Shown here piece after piece: positions 17,806-27,458 of a DNA stretch of 64,000 bases. The stretch is taken from contig JABAQZ010000001.1 of assembly GCA_019187405.1 (NCBI GenBank), positions 164,856 to 228,855 of the forward strand, given 5' to 3'. The DNA is from Ignavibacteria bacterium. Its GTDB lineage: Bacteria; Bacteroidota; Ignavibacteria; Tepidaquicellales; Tepidaquicellaceae. Position 1 is the stretch's first letter. Every line of letters begins with the position of its first letter. The translations under genes were made by a program, and so were the position numbers. Under the pieces are notes generated by a model, which did no database searches, had not been told where the DNA came from, and saw only the letters and a list, made by a program, of their open reading frames with translations.

Positions 17806-18790
17806 CCGAATTTTCTCCGTCCGGTAAACTATCTGAAATAGAGGAAATTTCAGTCTTATCTTTCACGATTGAATTTCTTTTTATAAAAAAAATAATTAAA
17901 AGAAAAATTAATAGTGACAAAATTCCAAGCATTGTAAAAGGCAGCAATTCATCCTTTGTCATTTTTTCAGTTGCAAAACTTTCCGTACCATAAATATATA
18001 CAGCGGTTGCAGAAATAAAATTATTTACAAAATGACATACCACTGCCGTATAGATGCTTCCGCTGTGATAAACAACAAACGACAAATAAATTCCCAGAAC
18101 TGCCAGCGGAACGAGATTAAACGGATGAAAATGAAAAAGTGCAAACAAGGCGCCGCTAAGAAAAATCGCTCCCGAGGCTGCAACAACTTTCTCGAAATTT
18201 TTTAATACAAGCCCTCTGAATAAAAACTCTTCGCATATTGCCGGCGTTACAGCAATTACAAATAATATGAGAATGAATTCAGGAAAAGAATTTGCCGAAA
18301 CAAGTTTTTCCGTTGCCGTCTCCAGCATTTCGAGCAATTCCTTTATTTGTTTTATAAATTCTTGTCCGAAAGGCAGTGAAAAAATAAGTTCATTCTGAAA
18401 ATAAACATAAAGCTGGAGAAAAGGCTGAATGACAAGAATGCCGATTACTGCAGGAATGAATACAGAAATCTTCGGCATATATAAACGGAAAGTCCGCTTA
18501 AGATCATTGTCCTGAAGCATTACAAGTACAATTGAGGGGATAAGTATAAACATAAACTGTGCAAACATAAGAATGATTCTTGTCAGATTCAGATTTGACG
18601 AATTCATGCTCAAGTCTTCGCCAAGCAGAAAGTATGAAATGATTCCTCCGGCTATCTGATACAGGAAAAAAACTAAAGAAAGAGAAACAAATATAAATAA
18701 TACCGGCGACATTCCTGCAAAAGGACCTTTTCTTTTTTGCATGCTGTTGTCATGTTGCTCGTTAAAGGATTGAAATCCCGAATTGTCCAA
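17798..18790 (-). CDS. CPBP family intramembrane glutamic metalloprotease
   Basis: The 330-residue protein has about eight transmembrane segments and the CPBP (Abi/CAAX-like) core: AICEEFLFRGLVLKNF with the EExxxR motif, then SGALFALFHFHPFNLVPL with His and a following FxxxN-like segment VCHFVNNFISA. Family members cleave membrane substrates or prenylated/bacteriocin-related proteins. It has a soluble, low-complexity C-terminal tail. The gene overlaps cdsA by 8 nt; the divergent M50 gene begins 152 bp away. Confidence 0.88.
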   Translation of the reverse strand: MDNSGFQSFNEQHDNSMQKRKGPFAGMSPVLFIFVSLSLVFFLYQIAGGIISYFLLGEDLSMNSSNLNLTRIILMFAQFMFILIPSIVLVMLQDNDLKRTFRLYMPKISVFIPAVIGILVIQPFLQLYVYFQNELIFSLPFGQEFIKQIKELLEMLETATEKLVSANSFPEFILILFVIAVTPAICEEFLFRGLVLKNFEKVVAASGAIFLSGALFALFHFHPFNLVPLAVLGIYLSFVVYHSGSIYTAVVCHFVNNFISATAVYIYGTESFATEKMTKDELLPFTMLGILSLLIFLLIIFFIKRNSIVKDKTEISSISDSLPDGENSDE

Positions 18791-18942
18791 TTGTGATTTT
18801 GTTTAAGGCAATATCATTAAAATAGATTTTTTTTTAAAGATACATAATTTATGGTTATATTATATTTGACGGTACAAAGTTTATTTGGGAATGAAAATTA
18901 TCTAAATTGTATTCTTAAAGGAATAAATTTATTTTAAGCTAA

Positions 18943-19953
18943 ATGAATCAATCTGAATCACCCCGATATCCGGATTTTACAGAACCGGTAAGCATTACAG
19001 AAAATACAGAAACATCAGAAAAAAAGAATTACGGGTTTTTAATAAATATACTGCTGTTTGCTTTTACTTTTTTTTCTACTACTATAGCAGGTGTTTTCTG
19101 GGCAAACCAGGATCCCTATCAGCTTAGTAATTTTTCGTTTGGACTGCTGTATTCATTTTTAATACTGCTTGTAATTTCAACTCATGAATTCGGACATTAC
19201 TTTGCTGCAAGAATACATAGCGTACCCGTAACTTTGCCGTATTATATTCCGTTTCCATTTATTTTTCTGAATCCGTTTGGAACGATGGGCGCTGTCATCA
19301 GGTTAAAAACAAAATTTTATGATAGAAAAGCATTGTTTGACATCGGAGTATCCGGACCCATTGCCGGATGGATAACTTCTGTTATTATTCTTGTCATCGG
19401 ATTTACAAATCTCCCTCCGGTAAATTACCTATACGGTCTTCATCCGGAATATGCAGTATCGGGAATTCCCGAAAGCGGATTTTCTTTTGGATATAATTTA
19501 TTGTTCTGGACATTCGAAAAAATTTTTGCTTCGTCATCTGGTGTGTTCATGCCTCCTATGAATGAAGTGTATCACTATCCTTTTTTATGCGTAGGTTGGT
19601 TTGGACTGCTGATAACTTCTTTAAATATGATGCCGATCGGACAGCTTGACGGTGGACATATTTCTTATGCAATGTTCGGAAAAAAACACATCTATCCTGC
19701 ATACACTTTTTTTGCTGCCTTGCTTTTTTTTGGACTGCTCGGTCTGCTTCAGTTTGCAGGATTCAACAATATTCCTGGTTCTGTCAACTGGCTCGTATGG
19801 GCGTTGCTGATTTTCTTTGTCATAAAAATCAAGCATCCGCCCGTGTTCAGTGAGTATGATCCTCCTCTTGGAATAGGAAGAATGCTTGTCGGTTGGTTTA
19901 CTTTTTTTATTTTTATAATTTCGTTTTGCCCTGTACCTGTTTTTGAAGCATAA
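18943..19953 (+). CDS. site-2 protease family (M50) membrane metalloprotease
   Basis: The 336-residue membrane protein has the zinc motif ISTHEFGHYFAAR (HExxH) in its second or third membrane segment and the distal Asp motif MPIGQLDGGHISYAMFG. The middle GAVIRLKTKFYDRKALFDIG and GPIAGW are typical of the Ste24-unrelated M50/S2P group. Such proteases cut transmembrane substrates, often anti-sigma factors or signal remnants. The N-terminal about 28 residues are soluble. An MFS gene follows by 28 bp. Confidence 0.9.
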   Translation: MNQSESPRYPDFTEPVSITENTETSEKKNYGFLINILLFAFTFFSTTIAGVFWANQDPYQLSNFSFGLLYSFLILLVISTHEFGHYFAARIHSVPVTLPYYIPFPFIFLNPFGTMGAVIRLKTKFYDRKALFDIGVSGPIAGWITSVIILVIGFTNLPPVNYLYGLHPEYAVSGIPESGFSFGYNLLFWTFEKIFASSSGVFMPPMNEVYHYPFLCVGWFGLLITSLNMMPIGQLDGGHISYAMFGKKHIYPAYTFFAALLFFGLLGLLQFAGFNNIPGSVNWLVWALLIFFVIKIKHPPVFSEYDPPLGIGRMLVGWFTFFIFIISFCPVPVFEA

Positions 19954-19981
19954 TTAAAATATTAAATCAGATTTTTAAGCA

Positions 19982-21184
19982 ATGAAAAATTTTTCGTCAG
20001 CTGCAACTGTATTGCTTACGATTTTTATTGATCTGCTTTGCTTTGGTATTATTCTTCCTCTTCTTCCTTCCTTTTCCATACAAGTCCTTCATATAAACGA
20101 GTTTGTAATAGGACTCTCTGCAGGTATATACTCGCTGATGCAGTTTCTCTTTCTTCCTTTTTGGGGAGCACTATCGGACAGATACGGCAGAAAGCCTGTA
20201 ATAACAATAAGCCTGTTTGGAAGCATAATTTCAAACCTTCTCTTGGCTTTTGTTTTTTCGGGTACTATACTCTCGGTTTCTTTTTTCATTTTTACCAGAG
20301 CGCTTGCTGGAGTTTTTGCGGCAAATATTTCAGCTGCACAGGCTGTAATATCTGATATTACAACGCACGAAGAAAGAACAAAAGGCATTGGTTATGTAAG
20401 CGCAGCTTTCTCGCTTGGTTTTGTCTTCGGTCCTGCAATTGGAGGAATTCTTTCCGAAAAATTTGGATTTGCTATACCTGTATTTTTTTCATCCGGTCTG
20501 TCGTTCATTGCTTTTCTTATGAGCATATTTGTATTAAAGGAATCTCTTCCGGATGAAATCATGAAAAGAAACAGAAATGTTAAACAAAATTTTAATCCTC
20601 TGAATTTTAAAAAATATACCGCTGCAGTTAAAAATAAAACATTCGGTAAATTTATTGTAATTTTTTTTGTTTCCGTATTTTCTTTTTCAAATATTTTCGG
20701 AACACTTCAGCTCTTCTGTGCACGGACAGATGGATTAAATTTTAATCAGGAAGAAATCGGTTATATCTTGTCTTTTATGGGTATCATTGGCGCAATTGTT
20801 CAACTTTACCTATTGAAAATGCTAGACAAACTTATTGGTTCGGTAAATACTCTGTTGAGCGGCTGCATATTAGCAGCAATTGGTCTTGCTTTACTTGGAT
20901 ATTCCGGAAGCGCTTATTTTCTGATGTTCACAATAGCTGTCTTAGCCTCCGGTAACGGGCTTTGCAATACAATGTCTGCAAGTCTCCTGACCCAACATGT
21001 AAGCAGCAGCGAACAAGGATCAATTATTGGTATAAATCATTCTCTTGGTTCGCTTGCCAGATTTTTCGGTCCAGTCTGGGGAGGTTTTATCTATCAATAT
21101 GCAGGTTATAAATTTCCTTTTATTACAGGAGGATTTTTTATGATTTTACTCTATTTTTATTCTCATCGTGTATTAAAAAATTAG
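19982..21184 (+). CDS. MFS transporter, TetA/DHA1-like drug exporter type
   Basis: The 400-residue product has 12 hydrophobic segments. The loop 2-3 motif A is GALSDRYGRKPVI and motif C in helix 5 is SLGFVFGPAIGG, both typical of drug:H+ antiporters of the DHA1 group (TetA-like). It probably exports a small hydrophobic compound; the substrate is not readable. It lies 28 bp after the M50 protease gene, and ends 16 bp from the convergent PgeF gene. Confidence 0.88.
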   Translation: MKNFSSAATVLLTIFIDLLCFGIILPLLPSFSIQVLHINEFVIGLSAGIYSLMQFLFLPFWGALSDRYGRKPVITISLFGSIISNLLLAFVFSGTILSVSFFIFTRALAGVFAANISAAQAVISDITTHEERTKGIGYVSAAFSLGFVFGPAIGGILSEKFGFAIPVFFSSGLSFIAFLMSIFVLKESLPDEIMKRNRNVKQNFNPLNFKKYTAAVKNKTFGKFIVIFFVSVFSFSNIFGTLQLFCARTDGLNFNQEEIGYILSFMGIIGAIVQLYLLKMLDKLIGSVNTLLSGCILAAIGLALLGYSGSAYFLMFTIAVLASGNGLCNTMSASLLTQHVSSSEQGSIIGINHSLGSLARFFGPVWGGFIYQYAGYKFPFITGGFFMILLYFYSHRVLKN

Positions 21185-21200
21185 AATCAGTTTCGGTAAT

Positions 21201-21950
21201 TCATAAGTATTTTAGCAAACCAATAATGCCAAGCATCCTTCCTGCTTTTAAACCGTCTCGTCTGTAAGAATGAAATAAACCGGGATTGCAGTACGTACAT
21301 AATTCTGATGTTTCAATATTTTCTTCTGACAATCCGGACTTTACCAGCTGATTAAAATTTGCTTTCTTCAAATCAAGCAGATATTTGTCTCCATATTGTT
21401 TCTTTTCATCTTCATTAAATAATTCTGCAACTTCATTTCCTACTTCATAATGATCCAAACAAATTCCAGGTCCGATATATGCCAAAAGTTTTTTACAGTT
21501 TATATGATAATCCTGTTTTAATTTGGAAATGGTCGAAAAAACAATCTCGGCGCTCGTTCCTTTCCAACCCGCATGAATACCGGCAATAACATTTGTTTCC
21601 GGTGAATATAAAAATACAGGTATGCAGTCTGCAACGCTCACCGCAAGAAAATTGTTTTTCTTGTCTGTGTAAATGGCATCACATCCATCAATGAATTGTG
21701 GTAATTCCGAATACCTTACATTAGAAGAATGTACCTGCTTCTGAAAAGTAACTCTTTCTTCATCTATGTCCAGCTTTTTAAAGAAGAGTCTCCTGTTGAT
21801 TTTTACATTTTCCGGTTTATCGCCTGTAGAATAGCTTAAGTTCAGATTTAAAGGCGGAGGCGATACTCCGCCTATCTTAGTGCTGAATCCGAATTTTAAA
21901 TTATCGTACCTTTTAAACAATTCAGATTCTATGATAATTAAATCATCCAA
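21201..21950 (-). CDS. pgeF: peptidoglycan editing factor PgeF / YfiH-type multicopper-like purine nucleosidase
   Basis: The 249-residue protein shows the family blocks: VSVADCIPVFLYSPE, AGIHAGWKGTSAEIV with His, IGPGICLDHYEVG, and the end CTYCNPGLFHSYRRDG with Cys and His. Members have been described as laccase-like polyphenol oxidases, adenosine-acting enzymes, and a peptidoglycan editing factor (E. coli YfiH). It begins 13 bp after the HhH barrel gene and is probably the last gene of the minus-strand run. Confidence 0.9.
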   Translation of the reverse strand: MDDLIIIESELFKRYDNLKFGFSTKIGGVSPPPLNLNLSYSTGDKPENVKINRRLFFKKLDIDEERVTFQKQVHSSNVRYSELPQFIDGCDAIYTDKKNNFLAVSVADCIPVFLYSPETNVIAGIHAGWKGTSAEIVFSTISKLKQDYHINCKKLLAYIGPGICLDHYEVGNEVAELFNEDEKKQYGDKYLLDLKKANFNQLVKSGLSEENIETSELCTYCNPGLFHSYRRDGLKAGRMLGIIGLLKYL

Positions 21951-21963
21951 TCAAATATTTTTT

Positions 21964-24048
21964 TTATTTTAAATAAAATTCAACTCCGAATGAAATCCTG
22001 TTGGTAATATCACCGCTGATTTTATCATTACCGGAGCCGATTGACTTTGCGCCGTCTAAGTAAGTTTCGGAATATTTTCCCGAAAATTCAATGGATGCAA
22101 AAGGTTTGTATTTTAATAAAACATACCACCTGCTGCCTTTTCCGTAAAGCGCTGTATTAGACATCACACCTTTTATGTCATTTTCAAATTCATACAACCG
22201 GCTGTCGTAATTGTCGGTATCAAAAATAATGAACCTTATGTCTGCAGATATTCCCTTAACCGGTAGAAACCGGATGTCTGAAAAAAACAGCATACCTTTG
22301 CTGTCTCCGTCAAAATTTTTATAATCAACATACACATATTCAAACCTGCTTCTGAGTCTTAACCTGTCGGTTATCTGATAAATCAATCCCGATCTTGCAT
22401 TAAGCTGATTCCTTTCGTCAATCCTTTTTGTCTCCCTGTTAAATTCATCGATAACCGTTCTGGCTAATTCTTTTTTCTCATTTTTATATTTAAAATTTAG
22501 TATTAGTCCTTTTACGGCACGCCATTCGACAGATGAAAGAAAATCCGATCCTGAAACTGACACCGGATCGAAATAAGTCCTGTAAGGAAATTTATACTGA
22601 TCATAATATCCGTTTATCAGCAATCCCTTTATTGGTCTCAATGTGATGCCGGCATAAAATCCGCTTTCATTAGAGCTGTTGTTTTTTTCACCGAATGAAG
22701 ATGAATGAACCGATGCAAAATCATACGGATATTTTCTGTAAGATAAAATCAGTTCTGCAATATTGTGAACTGCAAAATGTATGGCATTATAGCTTGACAT
22801 CGAATTTGTTTGAGATAATGCAAACTCTCCGAAAAAATTTATGTTACCGTATGTAAAATCATAATCAAATCCTGTCATGTGCGCATTCTGTCCTTTAAAA
22901 TCAAACCTGCTTCTCAATGTGTCGGGAATTACGGGTTTTGAAAATTTATTCTTCCAGTATGTTAATCCAAAAGTCATCCCTGGCTTTTCGAAGTTTAATC
23001 TTCCTCCAAAAAATTTTTCATTCACCGAGTTCATTCTGCCGACTTCAGAATCTGTTCTGTGATATCCGTCATAATAAAAACCCGCCAAAGTTTCTGAAAC
23101 AGTATCTATTGTTGCATCATAGTTATTATTTGAGTAAAATAAACTCAGACTGAAGTTTCCTTTAAATAATTTTGCCGCTGCTCCGCGAAAGAAACGTACT
23201 TCATCAGCCGACGAATGACCGTCTATTCCTTTGCCTCTTTTTTTGAGCGGAGTAACGGCATCGATACCTTTTGAAAAGGAAGAGATACTTGAAAGAGCCA
23301 GTCCCTGTGCGAAATTTAAACTGTAATCGCCTGCAACGGCATTTTTAATAAATTTATAATCCATAATTTGTACGTAACCCGAAACAAAATCTGTTAATTT
23401 TTTTTCACCGGCATCTTTTTCGGCAGTGATGTTTATTTCAAGTTTTGTTTCTCCCAATCGTAATCCCGTGTTAATCTGATTATAAATCTTTGGAGGCGAT
23501 CCAACGTAACTTCCCGTGATAAAACCATCCTTTGGTTTCAAATCCTGAATAAAACGCGAACGGAATCTTGATGATACTGACAGAAATTTGTAAGCCTTAG
23601 CAGCATTATAGCTGTTACCTGTTTCATCAATGACAACATCGCGTTTTGATTCAGGGACAATAAAATAAACCTTTATTCTTTCATACACATCTTCCGTAAT
23701 TCCTTCTATATCGAGCAGCTCGCGTTTGGATCCGAATGACTTTACTTTTTTACGGTACTCTATGATATTTTCGGATGTAATTTTATTCAGAAAAGGGATG
23801 GAGGAAAGTTCGTCGGCGGTTACATTATTCAGATCAAGCGGATTCCGTCTTAGATTTTCAAGATATTCAAACAGTTCCGAATCATCTTCTTCGCTAAGCC
23901 GGCTTTCGAGAAGGATTTCTTGCTGATAGCTGTTTCTGAAATCGGTTGTATCGCCTGATATTCTTTCGTTTCCGTTTTGTGAAAATACTTTAACGGAAAT
24001 AAAGGAAAGCATAAGTATCAATAAAACACAAATTGTTTTCATCTTCAC
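21964..24048 (-). CDS. outer-membrane beta-barrel protein with N-terminal helix-hairpin-helix domain
   Basis: The 694-residue protein begins with a signal peptide (residues 1-23, ending near VKVFSQ). Residues about 55-130 contain two ComEA-like helix-hairpin-helix units: DLNNVTADELSSIPFLNKI and LLDIEGITEDVYERIKVYF. The rest is a long run of alternating amphipathic strands ending ISFGVEFYLK with a terminal aromatic-rich strand, as expected for an outer-membrane barrel of about 550 residues. The HhH domain would face the periplasm, where it could bind DNA or serve as a protein fold. Function is unknown; the architecture is seen in this phylum. Confidence 0.8.
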   Translation of the reverse strand: MKMKTICVLLILMLSFISVKVFSQNGNERISGDTTDFRNSYQQEILLESRLSEEDDSELFEYLENLRRNPLDLNNVTADELSSIPFLNKITSENIIEYRKKVKSFGSKRELLDIEGITEDVYERIKVYFIVPESKRDVVIDETGNSYNAAKAYKFLSVSSRFRSRFIQDLKPKDGFITGSYVGSPPKIYNQINTGLRLGETKLEINITAEKDAGEKKLTDFVSGYVQIMDYKFIKNAVAGDYSLNFAQGLALSSISSFSKGIDAVTPLKKRGKGIDGHSSADEVRFFRGAAAKLFKGNFSLSLFYSNNNYDATIDTVSETLAGFYYDGYHRTDSEVGRMNSVNEKFFGGRLNFEKPGMTFGLTYWKNKFSKPVIPDTLRSRFDFKGQNAHMTGFDYDFTYGNINFFGEFALSQTNSMSSYNAIHFAVHNIAELILSYRKYPYDFASVHSSSFGEKNNSSNESGFYAGITLRPIKGLLINGYYDQYKFPYRTYFDPVSVSGSDFLSSVEWRAVKGLILNFKYKNEKKELARTVIDEFNRETKRIDERNQLNARSGLIYQITDRLRLRSRFEYVYVDYKNFDGDSKGMLFFSDIRFLPVKGISADIRFIIFDTDNYDSRLYEFENDIKGVMSNTALYGKGSRWYVLLKYKPFASIEFSGKYSETYLDGAKSIGSGNDKISGDITNRISFGVEFYLK

Positions 24049-24123
24049 TCCGGTACAAATTAAATACCGTAATCATAAAATGAAAACATGAATTTAACCG
24101 ATTTGTGAAATCAGAAGATTTTT

Positions 24124-25215
24124 TTATCTGGGTCTAATTTTTTCGACAGCAAAAACTTCCTTTGTTGAAACACTCTGTACAAATACGGTCAGATCAACGT
24201 GCAAATCATTTATCACGTTATCAATGCTGTAACTGTGTGCATAGCTGTTTGTCTGTCCGGGAGATATTGTAAATGCCTGACCGTCCGGTGGTGTTACGAG
24301 ATCCCTCAGTGTATTTTCAAATCTCGTTTCTCCGTTTGGCGCTGCATATATAAGTTCGTTTTCGGTAACTGCTAAATGATATACAAGATCGTTTACCACA
24401 GGACCGGAAATCTGCTTTATTCTAATTGAAATATTACCGCTTCTTGAAGCAGGATTATAAGTATTGTTTAATGCTATTGCATAAGTTCTCAGCGAGCCGA
24501 GTTTTTCGTTAAGCTTATTTGTATAAGCAGATGCATTAAACGAGCCCATGTTTGTACCGAGAAGAAAAGTCCTTGGGTTTACTGCTGCGGCATTGTAATA
24601 AATCATTCTCGCTGAATTGTCTGTAGTATTGTAAAGATAAAACGGATCACCTGCGAATAAAGTCGTATGTGTTCTGATGATTACAACCGAAGCATCGTTT
24701 GACGTAATACCAAGCAGATCATAAATGTCATCAAAGTATCTGTTGGTTTCGACACAAGGGATACAGCTTGTGTTTGTAAAAATTTCAACAAGAATTTTGT
24801 TTGTTGCATTAATTGATTCAAGTAAAGTAGAAAAATTGGATGATTGCGACCAGTCGCCCGTATCTGAAGCAAACACAGCCCTTACTCTCCAGTAATATGT
24901 CGAACTGTCATTCAGAAAATCCGGAGATGATGGCGAATATTGCGAAGCTGTAAGTCCTGAAGTATCGAGCAATAAATCTGAGAAACTCTGATTTCTTGAA
25001 ATTTGCAGTTTATATCCCGTTGATGATGCAATATCTGTCCAGTCAAACGACGGCTGAAGCGTCGATATTATGGAATTGTTAACGGGAAAAAGAAGACTTG
25101 GTATTGTTGACGGCGGAGTATTAGTTGTATTAACATTGCTGTCATTGCTTTCACAGGAGTATAAGAATAATCCCAAAAGCATTACCGGAATAAAAAAAAT
25201 ATTTTTTATGTTCAT
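24124..25215 (-). CDS. Omp28-type thioredoxin-fold lipoprotein with N-terminal Fn3/Ig-like domain
   Basis: The 363-residue product starts with a lipoprotein signal peptide ending LFLYSCESND (Cys as lipidation site). A fibronectin-like domain follows (PSFDWTDIASSTGYKLQISR, then YYWRVRAVFASDTGDWS). Residues about 130-230 have a CxxC in VEIFTNTSCIPCVETNRYFD, as in Omp28-related outer-membrane proteins with a thioredoxin-like fold. Probably anchored in the outer membrane, facing the periplasm or surface. Redox activity is suggested by CxxC but not shown. It is in a run with TlpA and two barrel proteins. Confidence 0.8.
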   Translation of the reverse strand: MNIKNIFFIPVMLLGLFLYSCESNDSNVNTTNTPPSTIPSLLFPVNNSIISTLQPSFDWTDIASSTGYKLQISRNQSFSDLLLDTSGLTASQYSPSSPDFLNDSSTYYWRVRAVFASDTGDWSQSSNFSTLLESINATNKILVEIFTNTSCIPCVETNRYFDDIYDLLGITSNDASVVIIRTHTTLFAGDPFYLYNTTDNSARMIYYNAAAVNPRTFLLGTNMGSFNASAYTNKLNEKLGSLRTYAIALNNTYNPASRSGNISIRIKQISGPVVNDLVYHLAVTENELIYAAPNGETRFENTLRDLVTPPDGQAFTISPGQTNSYAHSYSIDNVINDLHVDLTVFVQSVSTKEVFAVEKIRPR

Positions 25216-25242
25216 GACTGTAGCTCCGTAGAAAATTTACTT

Positions 25243-26901
25243 TTAAAAAGAACTTTGAACCGAGGCTCTGAATCCTTCGAACGGCTGAACGAACCTGCAG
25301 ATTCCGTTTGCGCATCTTAAACCGCCGCGCTCAGATCCGTATGAAACAAGCACGGTATTGGATTGATTTATTTTATATGAAATCTCGCTGAGCCACCAGA
25401 ATTTTTTTCCCGTCGGCTCTTCGTCATCATTGGTTGATTCGGTATTGAATGAAATATTTAAACTTGGTGATTTTGAAAACGTTAACGACAGAAACTGATT
25501 TGTAAAATTCTGATCAGCTTCACGGGTTGCTCTGAATGAATTATGAGCCCATTGCTGCTCTCCAATAAAAGTCAGAGTATATTCTGTGTTAAATGAATAT
25601 TTAAATTCGACAGGAATTGTAGTCGTAAATATTTTCTCGGAGTTTTCCGGAAATACCTGATTATATAATGTGCTGTTTTGTCTGGCAAAAGCTGCTTTCA
25701 CATATACTTTGTCAGAAGCATAATATTCTCCTTCTAAAAATATTTCCCAAAAAGGAGAAAACGGATCATCAAGCGACGGAATGAAATTATCGCTTCTGTC
25801 AACCCTTTGATAATTAAGCCCCGTCGTCGTATCGGTATCAATATATTGATAATGCCTCGATGCAATACTGCCGTTAAAATTAAAACTAAGTTTATCCGTT
25901 GGTGAATAAACAATGTCCACCTGACCTCCTACTTCATCGTTAAAATCCACAACATGCGGATTGCGGGAAATCAGTGTTGATGTATGCTCTTTCTGTGCAG
26001 TCGGAGGATTCTGATAAGGCAGCATTCTCGTTGGTCTTGTTGCGCTTCGGTTGTCCGGCAGCGTAATGTCATAACGGTAATTTTTATAATCGAGCGTAAC
26101 GCCGATCTTGTTTTTAAAATATGAAAACGACGAATAAAAACCATCTCCAAGTCCTGTTTCCGGTATGGGGTATATTTCATTCGGAGTTACTCTTGTTGAC
26201 TTGTGAGAATATGCGGCATAAAACTGTATGTCAGTCAAATTTAATTCTAAGTTAATTTCAGGAAGGTCTGTATGAATTTTCGTGCTGACATTTTCTTCGG
26301 GTAAATCGCCGATGGAGTAAACATAATTTAATCCGAGTGTAAGCGGCTTCAGAGGAGACACCTCCGCATAAGCGCTTCTGATCTTATATTTTTCGATTCT
26401 TTCAGGAGTAATGTAATCGCTGTAATCAATATCTCCGCCGAGAATCATGGCTTTTACACCGATAGGATTTTTTTTGCCGAAAGTATTTTTATAGATGAGC
26501 CTTATTCCGTCTATCCCTGTATCATACCCAAGCGGTCTGTCTTCGAAAACATTCAAAGATAAACCCCGCGAAACTATTTCCCAGTAATCACCTGCACGAA
26601 GCGAAACACCAGCATCATGTTCGTATTCGACATATCTTTTCCTAACTCCGACAAAATCAAGTCCGTATTCAATCGGATCGCTGACTTCATACCTTATGCC
26701 GAATATGACGCCATTTATGTTTAACCTTGCATCCGTTAGATTTTCAAAATACTCTTTAGGAAGCTTAATGTCACCGGTGTACTCATATCCGTTACCATAT
26801 CTAAGAAGATTGCTTGCTGATGCATCAACATTCAGCTTTAGCTGGGAATAAGCGGCTGTTGCGCTTATCAGAAAAAAGAAAAGCAGTAATATTTTTTTCA
26901 T
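25243..26901 (-). CDS. outer-membrane beta-barrel protein, DUF6029-like
   Basis: The 552-residue product has a signal peptide (LLLFFFLISATAAYSQ) and then only beta-strand-like sequence with many aromatic residues, ending in a barrel-type strand (FEGFRASVQSSF). Its start (LKLNVDASASNLLRYGNGYEYTG) and the block YGLDFVGVRKRYVEY, RAGDYWEIVSRGLSLNVFED resemble DUF6029 proteins of Bacteroidota and Ignavibacteria. No substrate is known. It lies 27 bp from the lipoprotein gene and 26 bp from tlpA; the three are probably made together. Confidence 0.75.
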   Translation of the reverse strand: MKKILLLFFFLISATAAYSQLKLNVDASASNLLRYGNGYEYTGDIKLPKEYFENLTDARLNINGVIFGIRYEVSDPIEYGLDFVGVRKRYVEYEHDAGVSLRAGDYWEIVSRGLSLNVFEDRPLGYDTGIDGIRLIYKNTFGKKNPIGVKAMILGGDIDYSDYITPERIEKYKIRSAYAEVSPLKPLTLGLNYVYSIGDLPEENVSTKIHTDLPEINLELNLTDIQFYAAYSHKSTRVTPNEIYPIPETGLGDGFYSSFSYFKNKIGVTLDYKNYRYDITLPDNRSATRPTRMLPYQNPPTAQKEHTSTLISRNPHVVDFNDEVGGQVDIVYSPTDKLSFNFNGSIASRHYQYIDTDTTTGLNYQRVDRSDNFIPSLDDPFSPFWEIFLEGEYYASDKVYVKAAFARQNSTLYNQVFPENSEKIFTTTIPVEFKYSFNTEYTLTFIGEQQWAHNSFRATREADQNFTNQFLSLTFSKSPSLNISFNTESTNDDEEPTGKKFWWLSEISYKINQSNTVLVSYGSERGGLRCANGICRFVQPFEGFRASVQSSF

Positions 26902-26927
26902 TCCGGGTATAATGCAAATGATAAAGA

Positions 26928-27437
26928 TTATTTAGAATCGCTTTTTGAATCAGACTTACTCAAAGCATCCTTGATTTCTTTTTCAATAATTTCTTCGTCA
27001 CCGGTAACATATCCGAGATGCTTTGCTACTATGTTTTTATTTTGATCAATCAGTAAGGAATACGGGATTCCGATTCCATTATATGCCTCAAAAACTCCCT
27101 TATCTGTATCCAACACTACCGGAAACTTATATCCGTTTGCCGTTATAAAGGACTTAACTTTTGCAAGAGATTTCTGATTATCCTGATTGACTGCCAGGTA
27201 TGTGAATCCCTGATCTTTATACTTATCGTAAAGCGGACTAACCTTTTTCATCTCTTCCTTGCACGGTGAACACCAAGTTGCCCAAAAAGAAATCATTACG
27301 GGTCCTTTTTCAAGCAGCTCGCTTAATTTTATATCGTTACCTTCTAGATCGGGTAAATTGAAATCATTAAACGACTGACCAAATGATTTCAGCGGCAATA
27401 TTATTGCAAATAATATAATTAAAATTAATTTTCTCAT
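26928..27437 (-). CDS. TlpA-like periplasmic thiol-disulfide oxidoreductase
   Basis: The 169-residue product has a signal peptide (MRKLILIILFAIILPLKSFG) and a thioredoxin fold with the catalytic motif SFWATWCSPCKEEMKKV, GYKFPVVLDTDKGVFEAYN and the cis-Pro region GIGIPYSLLIDQN. It would reduce or form disulfides in exported proteins; the CxxC-bearing Omp28-type lipoprotein two genes downstream is a possible partner (inference). It begins 21 bp after nuoH. Confidence 0.9.
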   Translation of the reverse strand: MRKLILIILFAIILPLKSFGQSFNDFNLPDLEGNDIKLSELLEKGPVMISFWATWCSPCKEEMKKVSPLYDKYKDQGFTYLAVNQDNQKSLAKVKSFITANGYKFPVVLDTDKGVFEAYNGIGIPYSLLIDQNKNIVAKHLGYVTGDEEIIEKEIKDALSKSDSKSDSK

Positions 27438-27458
27438 CTTTGTTATTGATTTAAAAAT

